64,000 nucleotides of DNA, taken from positions 434,001-498,000 of the forward strand of contig NZ_JAAXGE010000005.1 in the NCBI RefSeq assembly GCF_014750685.1, written 5' to 3'. The DNA is from Bacteroides sp. GM023 (GTDB taxonomy: Bacteria > Bacteroidota > Bacteroidia > Bacteroidales > Bacteroidaceae). The notes beneath the pieces are model-generated. The model ran no database searches. It was not told the origin of the DNA and worked only from the letters and a program-made list of their open reading frames with translations. This document shows, one piece after another, positions 25,971 to 34,640 of this stretch. The position numbers and the translations under genes are program-made. How positions within the stretch are numbered: position 1 is the first letter of the stretch; every line of letters starts with the position of its first letter.

Positions 25971-26465
25971 ATGAAAAAATTAGTCGTATTAGGAATGGGA
26001 GTATGCTTGGTTCTGGCGTTTGCATCTTGTAAATCCAGCGAAAGTGCCTATAAGAAAGCTTATGAGAAAGCAAAACAGCAGGAATTGGCAGAACCGCAAG
26101 TGGAAGCTCCGGTAGAGGTGACTCCGGTAGTTGCAGCTCCTGTGACAACGCCTAAAGTGGCAGATACATCCGGCGTTCGCCAAGAAAAGGTTACTGTGGT
26201 TTCCGGCAATGAAGGATTGAAAGATTACAGCATTGTAGCTGGTAGCTTTGGTGTAAAGGCAAATGCCGAAGGTTTGAAAGACTGGTTGGATGCACAAGGT
26301 TATCATTCTACTATCGCATTTAATGCAGACAAGGCAATGTATCGCGTGATTGTCAGCTCATTTGCTGATAAGATGGCTGCTGCTGAAGCTCGCGACGCAT
26401 TCAAGGCTAAGTACCCGAATCGTTCAGATTTCCAGGGAGCTTGGTTGCTGTATCGTGTATATTGA
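25971..26465 (+). CDS. SPOR-domain lipoprotein
   Basis: 164 residues with a lipoprotein signal, lipobox AFASC (Cys20). A proline- and valine-rich linker (about 45-65) leads to a C-terminal SPOR domain (about 82-164) with YSIVAGSFGVKANAEGL and MYRVIVSSFADK. SPOR domains bind peptidoglycan stripped of stem peptides at the division site, so this is probably an envelope protein linked to cell division. A near-consensus -7 element (TTATTTTG) lies near 25897. Followed by a terminator. Confidence 0.88.
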   Translation: MKKLVVLGMGVCLVLAFASCKSSESAYKKAYEKAKQQELAEPQVEAPVEVTPVVAAPVTTPKVADTSGVRQEKVTVVSGNEGLKDYSIVAGSFGVKANAEGLKDWLDAQGYHSTIAFNADKAMYRVIVSSFADKMAAAEARDAFKAKYPNRSDFQGAWLLYRVY

Positions 26466-26519
26466 TTTCTTTTTGGTAATATATATTGGAAAGGACAAAC
26501 GTTTTTTCCAAATAAGAAG

Positions 26520-26547
26520 GCGGTAACTGGGAAGTTACTGCTTTTTT
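26520..26547 (+). terminator. Terminator after the SPOR lipoprotein gene
   Basis: GCGGTAAC (26520-26527) pairs with GTTACTGC (26534-26541, one G-T pair), followed by six T. Confidence 0.85.
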
Positions 26548-26647
26548 ATTGAGAGAGGGAAGTGTTATTCCGTTTAGATATTTTTATCATTCTACTAAAA
26601 GAAGTTATAAATGATAGTGGGGAAACTTTTATAGCAAAGAAAGTTTT

Positions 26648-26655
26648 TACTTTTG
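26648..26655 (+). promoter_or_regulatory. Promoter of the sulfonation operon
   Basis: TACTTTTG is an exact -7 element 62 bp upstream of cysQ. Genes from 26718 to 34325 follow closely on the same strand, with no other clear promoter among them. Confidence 0.6.
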
Positions 26656-26717
26656 TCAATTCTTAATTTGGAGAATTCACAGCCTTGGTGTAAATAAGGT
26701 ATTAATGAAGGAATTAA

Positions 26718-27542
26718 ATGGAACAAAAATATGTAATGGCTGCTATCGACGCAGCATTAAAAGCTGGTAAAGAAATACTTTCTATCTATGAGGACCCGGC
26801 GTCGGATTTCGAGATAGAGCGAAAGGCTGATAACTCTCCGCTGACAATAGCAGACAGAAAGGCACATGAAACGATTGTCGCTATTTTGAATGGTACTCCT
26901 TTTCCTATTCTTAGTGAAGAAGGGAAGCACATGGGGTATGAAGTCCGTAGTAAGTGGGATACTTTATGGATTGTAGATCCGCTGGATGGAACGAAGGAGT
27001 TTATCAAGCGTAACGGAGAATTTACCGTAAATATTGCTTTGGTACAGAATTCCATACCTGTGATGGGAGTTATTTATGTACCGGTAAGAAAGGAACTTTA
27101 TTTTGCAGTTGAAGGTGTGGGAGCTTATAAATGCTCCGGTATTATCGGCTTGGAAGATGACAGCGTGACATTGGAACAGCTGATAAAGGAATCGGAACGG
27201 ATACCGTTGGAAGATGTCCGCGATCATTTTATTGTTGTGGCTTCCCGTTCGCACCTATCACCCGAAACAGAAGAATATATCGCAGATTTAAAGAAGAAAC
27301 ATGGCAGCGTTGAGCTGGTATCAAGCGGAAGTTCTATTAAGATTTGCTTGGTTGCAGAAGGAAAGGCTGATGTGTATCCGCGTTTCGCTCCGACGATGGA
27401 GTGGGATATGGCTGCCGGGCATGCGATAGCGCGTGCCGCCGGAATGGAAGTGTACCAGGCCGGAAAAGACGAACCTCTACGATATAACAAGGAGGATTTA
27501 TTGAATCCCTGGTTTATCGTTGAGCCAAAAAGAGAACACTAA
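26718..27542 (+). CDS. cysQ: 3'(2'),5'-bisphosphate nucleotidase
   Basis: Removes the 3'-phosphate of PAP, the by-product of sulfotransferase reactions, which is otherwise inhibitory. 274 residues of the inositol-monophosphatase fold. Metal-binding motifs: Glu67-Glu68 in LSEEGK, DPLDGTKEF from residue 87, and EWDMAAGHAI near the C-terminus. First gene of the sulfonation operon, so PAP recycling is produced together with PAPS synthesis and the sulfotransferase. Eleven bases separate it from the permease gene. Confidence 0.94.
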   Translation: MEQKYVMAAIDAALKAGKEILSIYEDPASDFEIERKADNSPLTIADRKAHETIVAILNGTPFPILSEEGKHMGYEVRSKWDTLWIVDPLDGTKEFIKRNGEFTVNIALVQNSIPVMGVIYVPVRKELYFAVEGVGAYKCSGIIGLEDDSVTLEQLIKESERIPLEDVRDHFIVVASRSHLSPETEEYIADLKKKHGSVELVSSGSSIKICLVAEGKADVYPRFAPTMEWDMAAGHAIARAAGMEVYQAGKDEPLRYNKEDLLNPWFIVEPKREH

Positions 27543-27553
27543 TTAATGTTTAT

Positions 27554-29107
27554 ATGACATTTGAAATTGTATTTGTACTATTGTCCCTATTAGGAATGGT
27601 AGCTGCCTTGGTTGCGGATAAGATGCGCCCGGGCATGATACTTTTTTCGGTAGTGGTATTGTTTTTGTGTGTAGGTATTCTGACTCCTAAAGAGATGCTT
27701 GAAGGGTTTAGCAACAAGGGGATGATTACTGTTGCTTTGCTGTTCCTGGTCAGTGAAGGTATTCGTCAGTCGGGCACACTGGGGCAGGTGATAAAGAAAT
27801 TGTTGCCTCAGGGTAAGACAACAGTGTTTAAAGCGCAGTTGCGTATCTTACCTTCGGTCGCTTTTATCTCTGCATTCCTGAATAATACTCCTGTTGTAGT
27901 CATTTTCGCTCCGATTATCAAGCACTGGGCAAAATCGGTGAAGCTCCCTGCTACAAAATTCCTGATTCCTCTTTCATATGTGACTATCCTGGGTGGTATT
28001 TGTACGCTGATCGGTACTTCTACCAATCTTGTGGTACACGGAATGATATTGGAAGCCGGTTTTGAAGGGTTTTCCATGTTCGAACTGGGAAAGGTGGGGA
28101 TTTTTATAGCGATTGCCGGAATTATTTATATATTTCTTTTCTCCAAGCGGTTGCTGCCGGATGCTCGTCCGGATACAGCAGTACCGGATGAGGATGTAGA
28201 GGAAGGAGAGAGGTTGCATCGGGTGGAAGCTGTTTTGGGTGCCCGTTTCCCTGGTATCAATAAGAAACTGAAGGACTTTAATTTCCAGCGTCATTATGGG
28301 GCTGAAGTGAAAGAAATCAAGACTCGTAGCGGACAGCGGTTCGTGACAGATCTGGGTGAGGTGGTGCTTCACGAAGGCGATACGCTTGTGGTGATGGCGG
28401 ATGATACATTTATCCCGACTTGGGGTGAATCTTCGGTATTTGTGCTGTTGACAAATGGTAACGAGCCGGATACTACCGGAAAAAAGAAACGCTGGTTTGC
28501 TTTGCTGTTGTTAGTCTTGATGATTGTTGGCGCAACAGTAGGTGAGCTTCCGATAACCAAAGAGTTGTTCCCGGATATCAAGCTGGATATGTTTTTCTTT
28601 GTTTCTATAACTACGATTATCATGGCATGGACGAACCTGTTTCCTGCCCGTAAGTATACCAAATATATTTCGTGGGATATTCTGATTACTATTGCCTGTG
28701 CGTTTGCTATCAGTAAGGCGATGGTGAATTCGGGCGTGGCTGATTGTGTGGCGAAGTTTATTATCGGATTAAGCGATGATTACGGGCCGCATGTATTGCT
28801 TGCCATGTTGTTTATCATTACGAATTTGTTTACGGAGTTGATTACGAACAATGCGGCTGCCGCTTTGGCATTCCCGCTGGCACTGTCGATTGCTGCCCAG
28901 TTAGGGGTAAGCCCGACACCTTTCTTTGTCGTGATCTGTATGGCTGCATCTGCCAGTTTCTCTACGCCTATCGGCTATCAGACTAATTTGATTGTGCAAG
29001 GTATCGGTAACTATAAGTTTACGGATTTTGTCCGTATCGGTTTGCCGCTTAATATCATTACCTTCCTGATTTCTGTTATTCTGATTCCGATGATTTGGAA
29101 CTTTTAA
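27554..29107 (+). CDS. SLC13/DASS-family permease with RCK_C domain, probable sulfate importer
   Basis: Inner-membrane transporter of 517 residues with about ten to eleven hydrophobic segments. The sodium-binding-type motifs of the SLC13 family are visible as FLNNTPVVV (about 108-116), TILGGICTLIGTSTN (about 148-162) and, near the C-terminus, TNNAAAALAFP and STPIGYQTN. A cytosolic TrkA-C/RCK_C-like domain (about 215-295) sits in the middle. Placement between cysQ and cysC argues that it brings in sulfate for PAPS production. Many relatives carry two RCK_C domains; I see one here. Confidence 0.88.
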   Translation: MTFEIVFVLLSLLGMVAALVADKMRPGMILFSVVVLFLCVGILTPKEMLEGFSNKGMITVALLFLVSEGIRQSGTLGQVIKKLLPQGKTTVFKAQLRILPSVAFISAFLNNTPVVVIFAPIIKHWAKSVKLPATKFLIPLSYVTILGGICTLIGTSTNLVVHGMILEAGFEGFSMFELGKVGIFIAIAGIIYIFLFSKRLLPDARPDTAVPDEDVEEGERLHRVEAVLGARFPGINKKLKDFNFQRHYGAEVKEIKTRSGQRFVTDLGEVVLHEGDTLVVMADDTFIPTWGESSVFVLLTNGNEPDTTGKKKRWFALLLLVLMIVGATVGELPITKELFPDIKLDMFFFVSITTIIMAWTNLFPARKYTKYISWDILITIACAFAISKAMVNSGVADCVAKFIIGLSDDYGPHVLLAMLFIITNLFTELITNNAAAALAFPLALSIAAQLGVSPTPFFVVICMAASASFSTPIGYQTNLIVQGIGNYKFTDFVRIGLPLNIITFLISVILIPMIWNF

Positions 29108-29123
29108 TAAAACTAATTTATAA

Positions 29124-29732
29124 ATGGAAGAAAAGAATCATATATATCCCATATTCGACCGTATGATGACGCGGCAGGATAAAGAGAAACTCCTGGGACA
29201 GCACAGTGTGATGATTTGGTTCACCGGACTGAGCGGGTCGGGGAAAAGTACGATCGCTATTGCGCTGGAACGCGAACTTCATAAGCGGGGATTACTTTGC
29301 CGTATCCTGGACGGAGATAATATCCGCAGCGGAATAAATAATAATCTGGGATTCTCGGAAACTGACCGGGTGGAAAATATCCGTCGTATAGCCGAGGTTT
29401 CCAAATTGTTTTTGGATAGCGGTATTATTACGATTGCCGCATTTATCAGTCCGAATAACGATATTCGTGAAATGGCGGCAAATATTATCGGCAAGGATGA
29501 TTTCCTGGAGATTTTCGTAAGTACTCCGTTGGAAGAGTGCGAAAAGCGTGATGTAAAGGGATTGTATGCGAAAGCACGAAAAGGGGAGATTCAGAACTTT
29601 ACAGGAATTTCTGCTCCGTTTGAAGTCCCGGAGCACCCAGCCTTATCATTGGATACTTCTAAGTTGAGCTTGGAAGAATCGGTGAATCGTTTGTTGGAGC
29701 TGATTTTGCCCAAAGTGAAAAAGAATGTTTAG
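29124..29732 (+). CDS. cysC: Adenylylsulfate kinase
   Basis: Phosphorylates APS with ATP to give PAPS, the sulfuryl donor. 202 residues, normal for the stand-alone kinase. P-loop GLSGSGKST at 35-43, the APS-binding LDGDNIR at 62-68, and the lid segment with KARKGEIQNFTGI. It is 16 bp after the permease and 27 bp before cysD. The enzyme is present without any PAPS reductase gene nearby, which points to PAPS being used for sulfonation. Confidence 0.96.
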   Translation: MEEKNHIYPIFDRMMTRQDKEKLLGQHSVMIWFTGLSGSGKSTIAIALERELHKRGLLCRILDGDNIRSGINNNLGFSETDRVENIRRIAEVSKLFLDSGIITIAAFISPNNDIREMAANIIGKDDFLEIFVSTPLEECEKRDVKGLYAKARKGEIQNFTGISAPFEVPEHPALSLDTSKLSLEESVNRLLELILPKVKKNV

Positions 29733-29759
29733 TAGAAGAATAAAATCATTATTTTAGTA

Positions 29760-30668
29760 ATGGAAGAATATAAATTAAGCCACTTGAAGGAGCTCGAAGC
29801 AGAGTCTATTCATATCATCCGCGAGGTGGCTGCGGAATTTGAGAATCCGGTGATGCTTTACAGTATCGGAAAGGATTCTTCGGTGATGGTGCGCTTGGCT
29901 GAAAAAGCGTTTTATCCGGGTAAAGTGCCATTCCCGTTGATGCATATCGATTCGAAATGGAAGTTCAAAGAGATGATTCAGTTCCGTGATGAATATGCAA
30001 AGAAATACGGATGGAATCTGATTGTGGAAAGTAATATGGAGGCTTTTCATGCAGGGGTAGGGCCTTTCACGCATGGAAGTAAAGTGCATACGGACTTGAT
30101 GAAGACGCAAGCGTTGCTCCATGCACTGGATAAATATAAGTTTGATGCTGCATTCGGTGGTGCCCGTCGTGATGAAGAAAAGTCACGTGCTAAAGAACGT
30201 ATCTTCTCATTCCGTGATAAATTCCACCAGTGGGATCCGAAAAATCAGCGTCCTGAGTTGTGGGATATTTATAATGCTCGTGTGCATAAGGGGGAAAGTA
30301 TTCGCGTATTCCCGATTAGCAACTGGACAGAATTGGATATTTGGCAGTATATTCGTTTGGAGAATATTCCGATTGTTCCGCTTTATTATGCAAAAGAGCG
30401 TCCTGTTATCAACCTGGATGGGAATATCATTATGGCGGATGATGAACGTCTGCCAGAAAAGTATCGTGACCAGATTGAAATGAAAATGGTTCGTTTCCGT
30501 ACATTGGGTTGCTGGCCATTGACAGGTGCGGTAGAAAGTGGTGCTGATACCATCGAAGAGATTGTGGAAGAGATGATGACTACTACGAAGAGTGAACGTA
30601 CCACCCGTGTGATTGATTTTGACCAAGAGGGTAGTATGGAACAAAAGAAACGTGAAGGATACTTTTAG
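29760..30668 (+). CDS. cysD: Sulfate adenylyltransferase subunit 2
   Basis: Small subunit of ATP sulfurylase; makes APS from ATP and sulfate together with CysN. 302 residues. PP-loop-like motif [10 protein letters not shown] near 34-43, then [12 protein letters not shown], and the conserved [15 protein letters not shown] region. C-terminal [22 protein letters not shown] is typical of CysD. Separated from cysN by an 89-bp spacer that holds a perfect 23-bp inverted repeat. Confidence 0.97.
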   Translation: MEEYKLSHLKELEAESIHIIREVAAEFENPVMLYSIGKDSSVMVRLAEKAFYPGKVPFPLMHIDSKWKFKEMIQFRDEYAKKYGWNLIVESNMEAFHAGVGPFTHGSKVHTDLMKTQALLHALDKYKFDAAFGGARRDEEKSRAKERIFSFRDKFHQWDPKNQRPELWDIYNARVHKGESIRVFPISNWTELDIWQYIRLENIPIVPLYYAKERPVINLDGNIIMADDERLPEKYRDQIEMKMVRFRTLGCWPLTGAVESGADTIEEIVEEMMTTTKSERTTRVIDFDQEGSMEQKKREGYF

Positions 30669-30670
30669 AA

Positions 30671-30737
30671 AATTGAAAATTGAGAATTAAAAATTAAAAA
30701 ATAGCATTATGCAGTTTTTAATTCTCAATTTTCAATT
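30671..30737. repeat. Perfect 23-bp inverted repeat between cysD and cysN
   Basis: The arm at 30671-30693 (starts AATTGAAAATTGAG) is the exact reverse complement of 30715-30737, with a 21-base loop. A further shifted copy of the AT-rich pattern follows to about 30752. In the transcript this is a long AT-rich hairpin just upstream of cysN. Confidence 0.85.
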
Positions 30738-30760
30738 CTTAATTTTTAATTTAAAAAGTG

Positions 30761-32221
30761 ATGGCAGATAATAAATTAGATATAAAGGCTTTCCTGGACA
30801 AGGATGAACAGAAAGACTTGCTGAGACTGTTGACAGCCGGTTCGGTAGATGATGGAAAATCAACGCTGATCGGACGTTTGTTGTTTGACAGTAAGAAATT
30901 ATATGAGGATCAGTTGGATGCGTTGGAACGCGACAGCAAACGTGTGGGAAATGCAGGTGAACATATCGACTATGCATTGCTGCTCGATGGTTTGAAAGCG
31001 GAACGCGAACAGGGAATCACGATTGACGTGGCTTACCGTTATTTCTCTACCAATGGTCGTAAGTTTATCATTGCGGATACTCCGGGACACGAACAGTATA
31101 CACGTAATATGATTACCGGTGGCTCTACGGCCAACCTGGCGATTATCCTGGTGGATGCCCGTACGGGAGTGATTACGCAGACACGCCGCCATACGTTCCT
31201 GGTGTCTTTGCTGGGTATCAAGCATGTGGTATTGGCTGTCAACAAGATGGATTTGGTGGACTTCTCGGAAGAACGCTTTAATGAAATCGTTGCAGAATAC
31301 AAGAAGTTTGTGGCTCCGTTGGGAATTCCTGATGTGAACTGTATTCCTCTTTCTGCGTTGGATGGAGACAATGTGGTGGATTTGTCTGAACGCACTCCGT
31401 GGTATAAAGGAACTTCTCTGTTGGATTTCCTGGAAACTGTCCATATAGATAATGACCATAATTTGACTGATTTCCGTTTCCCGGTTCAATATGTGCTTCG
31501 CCCGAATTTGGACTTTAGAGGATTCTGTGGTAAAGTTGCGTCCGGTATCATCCGTAAGGGGGATACAGTGATGGCACTTCCTTCAGGCAAAACATCTAAG
31601 GTGAAGAGCATTGTAACTTATGACGGAGAATTGGATTATGCTTTCCCGCCGCAGTCTGTGACGTTGACACTGGAAGATGAAATAGACGTGTCCCGTGGAG
31701 AAATGCTTGTGCATCCTGACAACTTGCCAATTGTCGACCGTAATTTCGAAACGATGATGGTATGGATGGATGAGGAGCCGATGGATGTTAATAAATCGTT
31801 CTTTATCAAGCAGACTACCAATCTGAGCCGTACACGTATTGATACGATCAAGTACAAGGTGGATGTGAATACAATGGAACATCTGTCTTTGGATAACGGA
31901 CAATTGACTAAAGAAACTTTGCCTTTGCAACTGAATCAGATTGCCCGCGTGGTGCTGACTACTGCGAAGGAACTGTTCTTTGACCCCTATAAGAAGAATA
32001 AATCTTGTGGCTCGTTCATTCTGATTGACCCGATAACCAATAATACTTCAGCAGTGGGCATGATTATCGACCGGGTGGAGATGAAGGATATGAGCAATAC
32101 GGATGATATTCCTGTATTGGATTTGTCAAAGCTGGGAATTGAGCCGGAACATTATGAAGCTATAGAAAAAGTGGCGAAAGAGCTGGAACGCCAGGGATTT
32201 GCCGTGAAAATAATAAAATAA
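30761..32221 (+). CDS. cysN: Sulfate adenylyltransferase subunit 1
   Basis: GTPase subunit of ATP sulfurylase; GTP hydrolysis drives APS formation. The ATG at 30761 is used (486 residues); the GTG directly before it is the only alternative. EF-Tu-like G domain: P-loop GSVDDGKST at 27-35, DTPGHEQY (G3) and NKMDLVD (G4), followed by two beta-barrel domains. It is not fused to a CysC domain; the kinase is a separate gene here. The sulfotransferase gene starts six bases downstream. Confidence 0.97.
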   Translation: MADNKLDIKAFLDKDEQKDLLRLLTAGSVDDGKSTLIGRLLFDSKKLYEDQLDALERDSKRVGNAGEHIDYALLLDGLKAEREQGITIDVAYRYFSTNGRKFIIADTPGHEQYTRNMITGGSTANLAIILVDARTGVITQTRRHTFLVSLLGIKHVVLAVNKMDLVDFSEERFNEIVAEYKKFVAPLGIPDVNCIPLSALDGDNVVDLSERTPWYKGTSLLDFLETVHIDNDHNLTDFRFPVQYVLRPNLDFRGFCGKVASGIIRKGDTVMALPSGKTSKVKSIVTYDGELDYAFPPQSVTLTLEDEIDVSRGEMLVHPDNLPIVDRNFETMMVWMDEEPMDVNKSFFIKQTTNLSRTRIDTIKYKVDVNTMEHLSLDNGQLTKETLPLQLNQIARVVLTTAKELFFDPYKKNKSCGSFILIDPITNNTSAVGMIIDRVEMKDMSNTDDIPVLDLSKLGIEPEHYEAIEKVAKELERQGFAVKIIK

Positions 32222-32227
32222 AAAAGT

Positions 32228-33334
32228 ATGGGATTACTCGAATTTAACAAACTTCCGATTAATACACTGGTAGGTGCCGACTGGAAAACGTTTAAGGCAA
32301 TCACTGCCGGTCGTGAAATTGATGCGGCCTATAAGGGTAAATACCGACTGACAAAGGCTGTATGCCGTTTGCTTTCTCCATTGGCCGGACTGCAAAATAG
32401 CCGGTATGAAAAACGGCTGGCTAACCAACCGTTGGAACATGACCCGGTATTTATCCTAGGGCATTGGCGGAGCGGAACGACTTTCGTGCATAACGTATTC
32501 TCGTGCGACAAGCATTTTGGGTATAATACAACGTATCAGACTGTATTTCCTCATCTGATGATGTGGGGACAGCCTTTCTTCAAGAAGAATATGAGTTGGC
32601 TGATGCCGGACAAGCGCCCGACGGATAATATGGAACTGGCTGTAGATCTTCCCCAGGAAGAAGAATTCGCATTGTCGAATATGATGCCATATACGTATTA
32701 TAATTTTTGGTTCTTGCCGAAATATCAACAGGAGTATGCCGATAAGTATCTGCTGTTTGACGACATCACGGATACTGAACTGAAGGTTTTTGAGGAGGTG
32801 TTTACAAAACTGATTAAGATTTCTTTGTGGAATACGCAGGGTACGCAGTTTCTTAGTAAGAACCCGCCGCATACGGGCAGGGTGAAAGAATTGGTGAAAA
32901 TGTTCCCGAACGCTAAGTTTATCTACCTGATGCGTAATCCGTATACTGTATTCGAATCTACACGCAGTTTCTTTACAAATACGATTCAACCGTTGAAATT
33001 GCAGGATATAAGTAATGAACAATTAGAGGAAAATATCCTTTCTATCTATGCAAAGCTTTATCATAAGTATGAATCGGATAAACAGTTCATTCCTGAAGGA
33101 AACTTGATGGAAGTGAAGTTTGAAGATTTTGAAGCAGACGCGATGGGTATGACGGAGAATATTTATAAGTCTCTTTCCATCCCCGGATTTGCCGAAGCGC
33201 GCGGAGATATAGAAAAGTACGTAGGCGGCAAGAAGGGGTATAAAAAGAATAAGTATAAATATGATGACCGGACAATTCAATTGGTAGAAGAAAATTGGGA
33301 TTTTGCTTTGAAGCAATGGGATTATAATTTATAA
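32228..33334 (+). CDS. PAPS-dependent sulfotransferase
   Basis: Cytoplasmic enzyme predicted to move the sulfuryl group of PAPS to an acceptor hydroxyl. 368 residues. The 5'-phosphosulfate loop is ILGHWRSGTTFVHN at 76-89, and the 3'-phosphate-binding region is YLMRNPYTVFEST around Arg236, with a conserved Ser/Thr stretch after it. It is embedded in an operon that makes its co-substrate and removes its by-product. From memory, a B. thetaiotaomicron sulfotransferase in an equivalent cluster (around BT_0416) sulfonates cholesterol and related steroids; whether this one does is inference. Confidence 0.9.
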   Translation: MGLLEFNKLPINTLVGADWKTFKAITAGREIDAAYKGKYRLTKAVCRLLSPLAGLQNSRYEKRLANQPLEHDPVFILGHWRSGTTFVHNVFSCDKHFGYNTTYQTVFPHLMMWGQPFFKKNMSWLMPDKRPTDNMELAVDLPQEEEFALSNMMPYTYYNFWFLPKYQQEYADKYLLFDDITDTELKVFEEVFTKLIKISLWNTQGTQFLSKNPPHTGRVKELVKMFPNAKFIYLMRNPYTVFESTRSFFTNTIQPLKLQDISNEQLEENILSIYAKLYHKYESDKQFIPEGNLMEVKFEDFEADAMGMTENIYKSLSIPGFAEARGDIEKYVGGKKGYKKNKYKYDDRTIQLVEENWDFALKQWDYNL

Positions 33335-33356
33335 GAAGAAAAAAGAAAGGAAAGTA

Positions 33357-34325
33357 ATGATTCAGAAAATCGTTCATCGCCTGTTGATGGCAGGTTTCGT
33401 GGCATTTTTTTCTTCCTTGTCTTTGATGGCGCAACATAGAGTGGAAATGGTTCCTTTTGGAGACATGGACCAGTGGGTAGACCGTCAGATAAAGGAGTCG
33501 GGCATTATTGGTGGGAATACAAAGAATGTATATGCGATAGGGCCGACGTCTGTAATCAAGGGAGATCAGGTTTATAAGAATATGGGTGGGTCGCCTTGGG
33601 CTACTTCGAATGTGATGGCAAAGGTGGCAGGTGTTACGAAGACAAATACTTCGGTTTTCCCGGAAAAGAGGGGAGACGGATACTGCGCACGATTGGATAC
33701 ACGCATGGAAAGCGTGAAGGTACTGGGACTCGTTAATATTACAGTATTGGCGGCTGGCTCTATTTTTACCGGTTCAGTACACGAGCCGATTAAAGGTACT
33801 AAGAATCCGCAGAAGATGTTGCAGACAGGTATTCCGTTTACCAAAAAACCGGTTGCTCTTCAGTTTGATTACAAAGTGAAGATGTCTGACCGGGAGAATC
33901 GTATCCGTGCTACCGGTTTCAGCAAGATAACAGATGTTCCCGGTAAAGATTATCCGGCAGCTATCCTGCTTTTGCAGAAGCGTTGGGAAGACGCGGATGG
34001 GAATGTGTTTGCAAAGCGTATAGGTACAATGGTAACCTACTATTATCATTCAACGGATTGGAAGAATAACGTTTCTTATGAAATCATGTATGGTGATATT
34101 ACAGGGCGACCGGAATACAAAGCTCATATGATGCGTTTGCAGGCTACCGAAAGCTATACGGTGAACAGCAAAGGAGAAAGCGTGCCTATCCATGAAGTGG
34201 CCTGGGGAAATGAGGAGGATATTCCGACTCATATGTGTCTTCAGTTTACGTCCAGTCATGGCGGTGCCTATATCGGTTCACCGGGAAATTCATTGTGGAT
34301 TGATAACGTGAAGTTGGTATATTAA
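33357..34325 (+). CDS. Secreted PCMD-like protein of the sulfonation operon
   Basis: 322 residues with a signal peptide (cut near LSLMAQ). The body is beta-rich and resembles the putative carbohydrate metabolism domain (PCMD) seen in Bacteroidetes surface proteins: FGDMDQWVDR, GTKNPQKM, QFDYKVKMSDRENR and a C-terminal GNSLWIDNVKLVY strand that looks like a jelly-roll end. It starts 22 bp after the sulfotransferase gene and precedes a terminator, so it belongs to the operon. A binding or export-side role for the sulfated product or its precursor is possible but not shown by the sequence. Confidence 0.75.
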   Translation: MIQKIVHRLLMAGFVAFFSSLSLMAQHRVEMVPFGDMDQWVDRQIKESGIIGGNTKNVYAIGPTSVIKGDQVYKNMGGSPWATSNVMAKVAGVTKTNTSVFPEKRGDGYCARLDTRMESVKVLGLVNITVLAAGSIFTGSVHEPIKGTKNPQKMLQTGIPFTKKPVALQFDYKVKMSDRENRIRATGFSKITDVPGKDYPAAILLLQKRWEDADGNVFAKRIGTMVTYYYHSTDWKNNVSYEIMYGDITGRPEYKAHMMRLQATESYTVNSKGESVPIHEVAWGNEEDIPTHMCLQFTSSHGGAYIGSPGNSLWIDNVKLVY

Positions 34326-34351
34326 TAGAAGGTACAATCCAAATATGAGAA

Positions 34352-34389
34352 ATGACCGGTGGTATGATTTACTATCGGTTATTTTTTTT
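34352..34389 (+). terminator. Terminator of the sulfonation operon
   Basis: ATGACCGGTGGTA (34352-34364) pairs with TACTATCGGTTAT (34370-34382) using a few G-T pairs, followed by a run of T. Confidence 0.75.
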
Positions 34390-34493
34390 GTTTTGATTCT
34401 TCTGTAATAAATGCCCTCAGAAGGCTTCTGGACTTATATGACACTTTTATCATTCCATAAAAAACTATGTCCGAATGAAAATTTACGTGATTT

Positions 34494-34525
34494 TTTGTTT
34501 GTGTTATATTAAATATCTATATTTG
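34494..34525 (+). promoter_or_regulatory. Promoter of the OmpA-family porin gene
   Basis: TTTG (34494-34497) and TATATTTG (34518-34525) are separated by 20 bp, a full match to the Bacteroides promoter. The expected start gives a leader of about 108 nucleotides. Confidence 0.75.
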
Positions 34526-34548
34526 CATTAATTTTAGAGGAAAGGACG

Positions 34549-34629
34549 ATGAATATTGTCTCTTGGTCAGGATTGGACATTCGGGTTTATTGTCATCCTG
34601 AAAGACAATTGAAATATATTATTTACTAA
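34549..34629 (+). CDS. Candidate 26-codon leader ORF upstream of ompA
   Basis: Begins MNIVSWSGLD and ends with a TAA twelve bases before the porin's ATG. It is preceded by a strong purine-rich site AGAGGAAAGGA, better than most genes here. It could be a leader peptide that affects porin translation, or chance. No homology known to me. Confidence 0.35.
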   Translation: MNIVSWSGLDIRVYCHPERQLKYIIY

Positions 34630-34640
34630 AATAAATTGAG

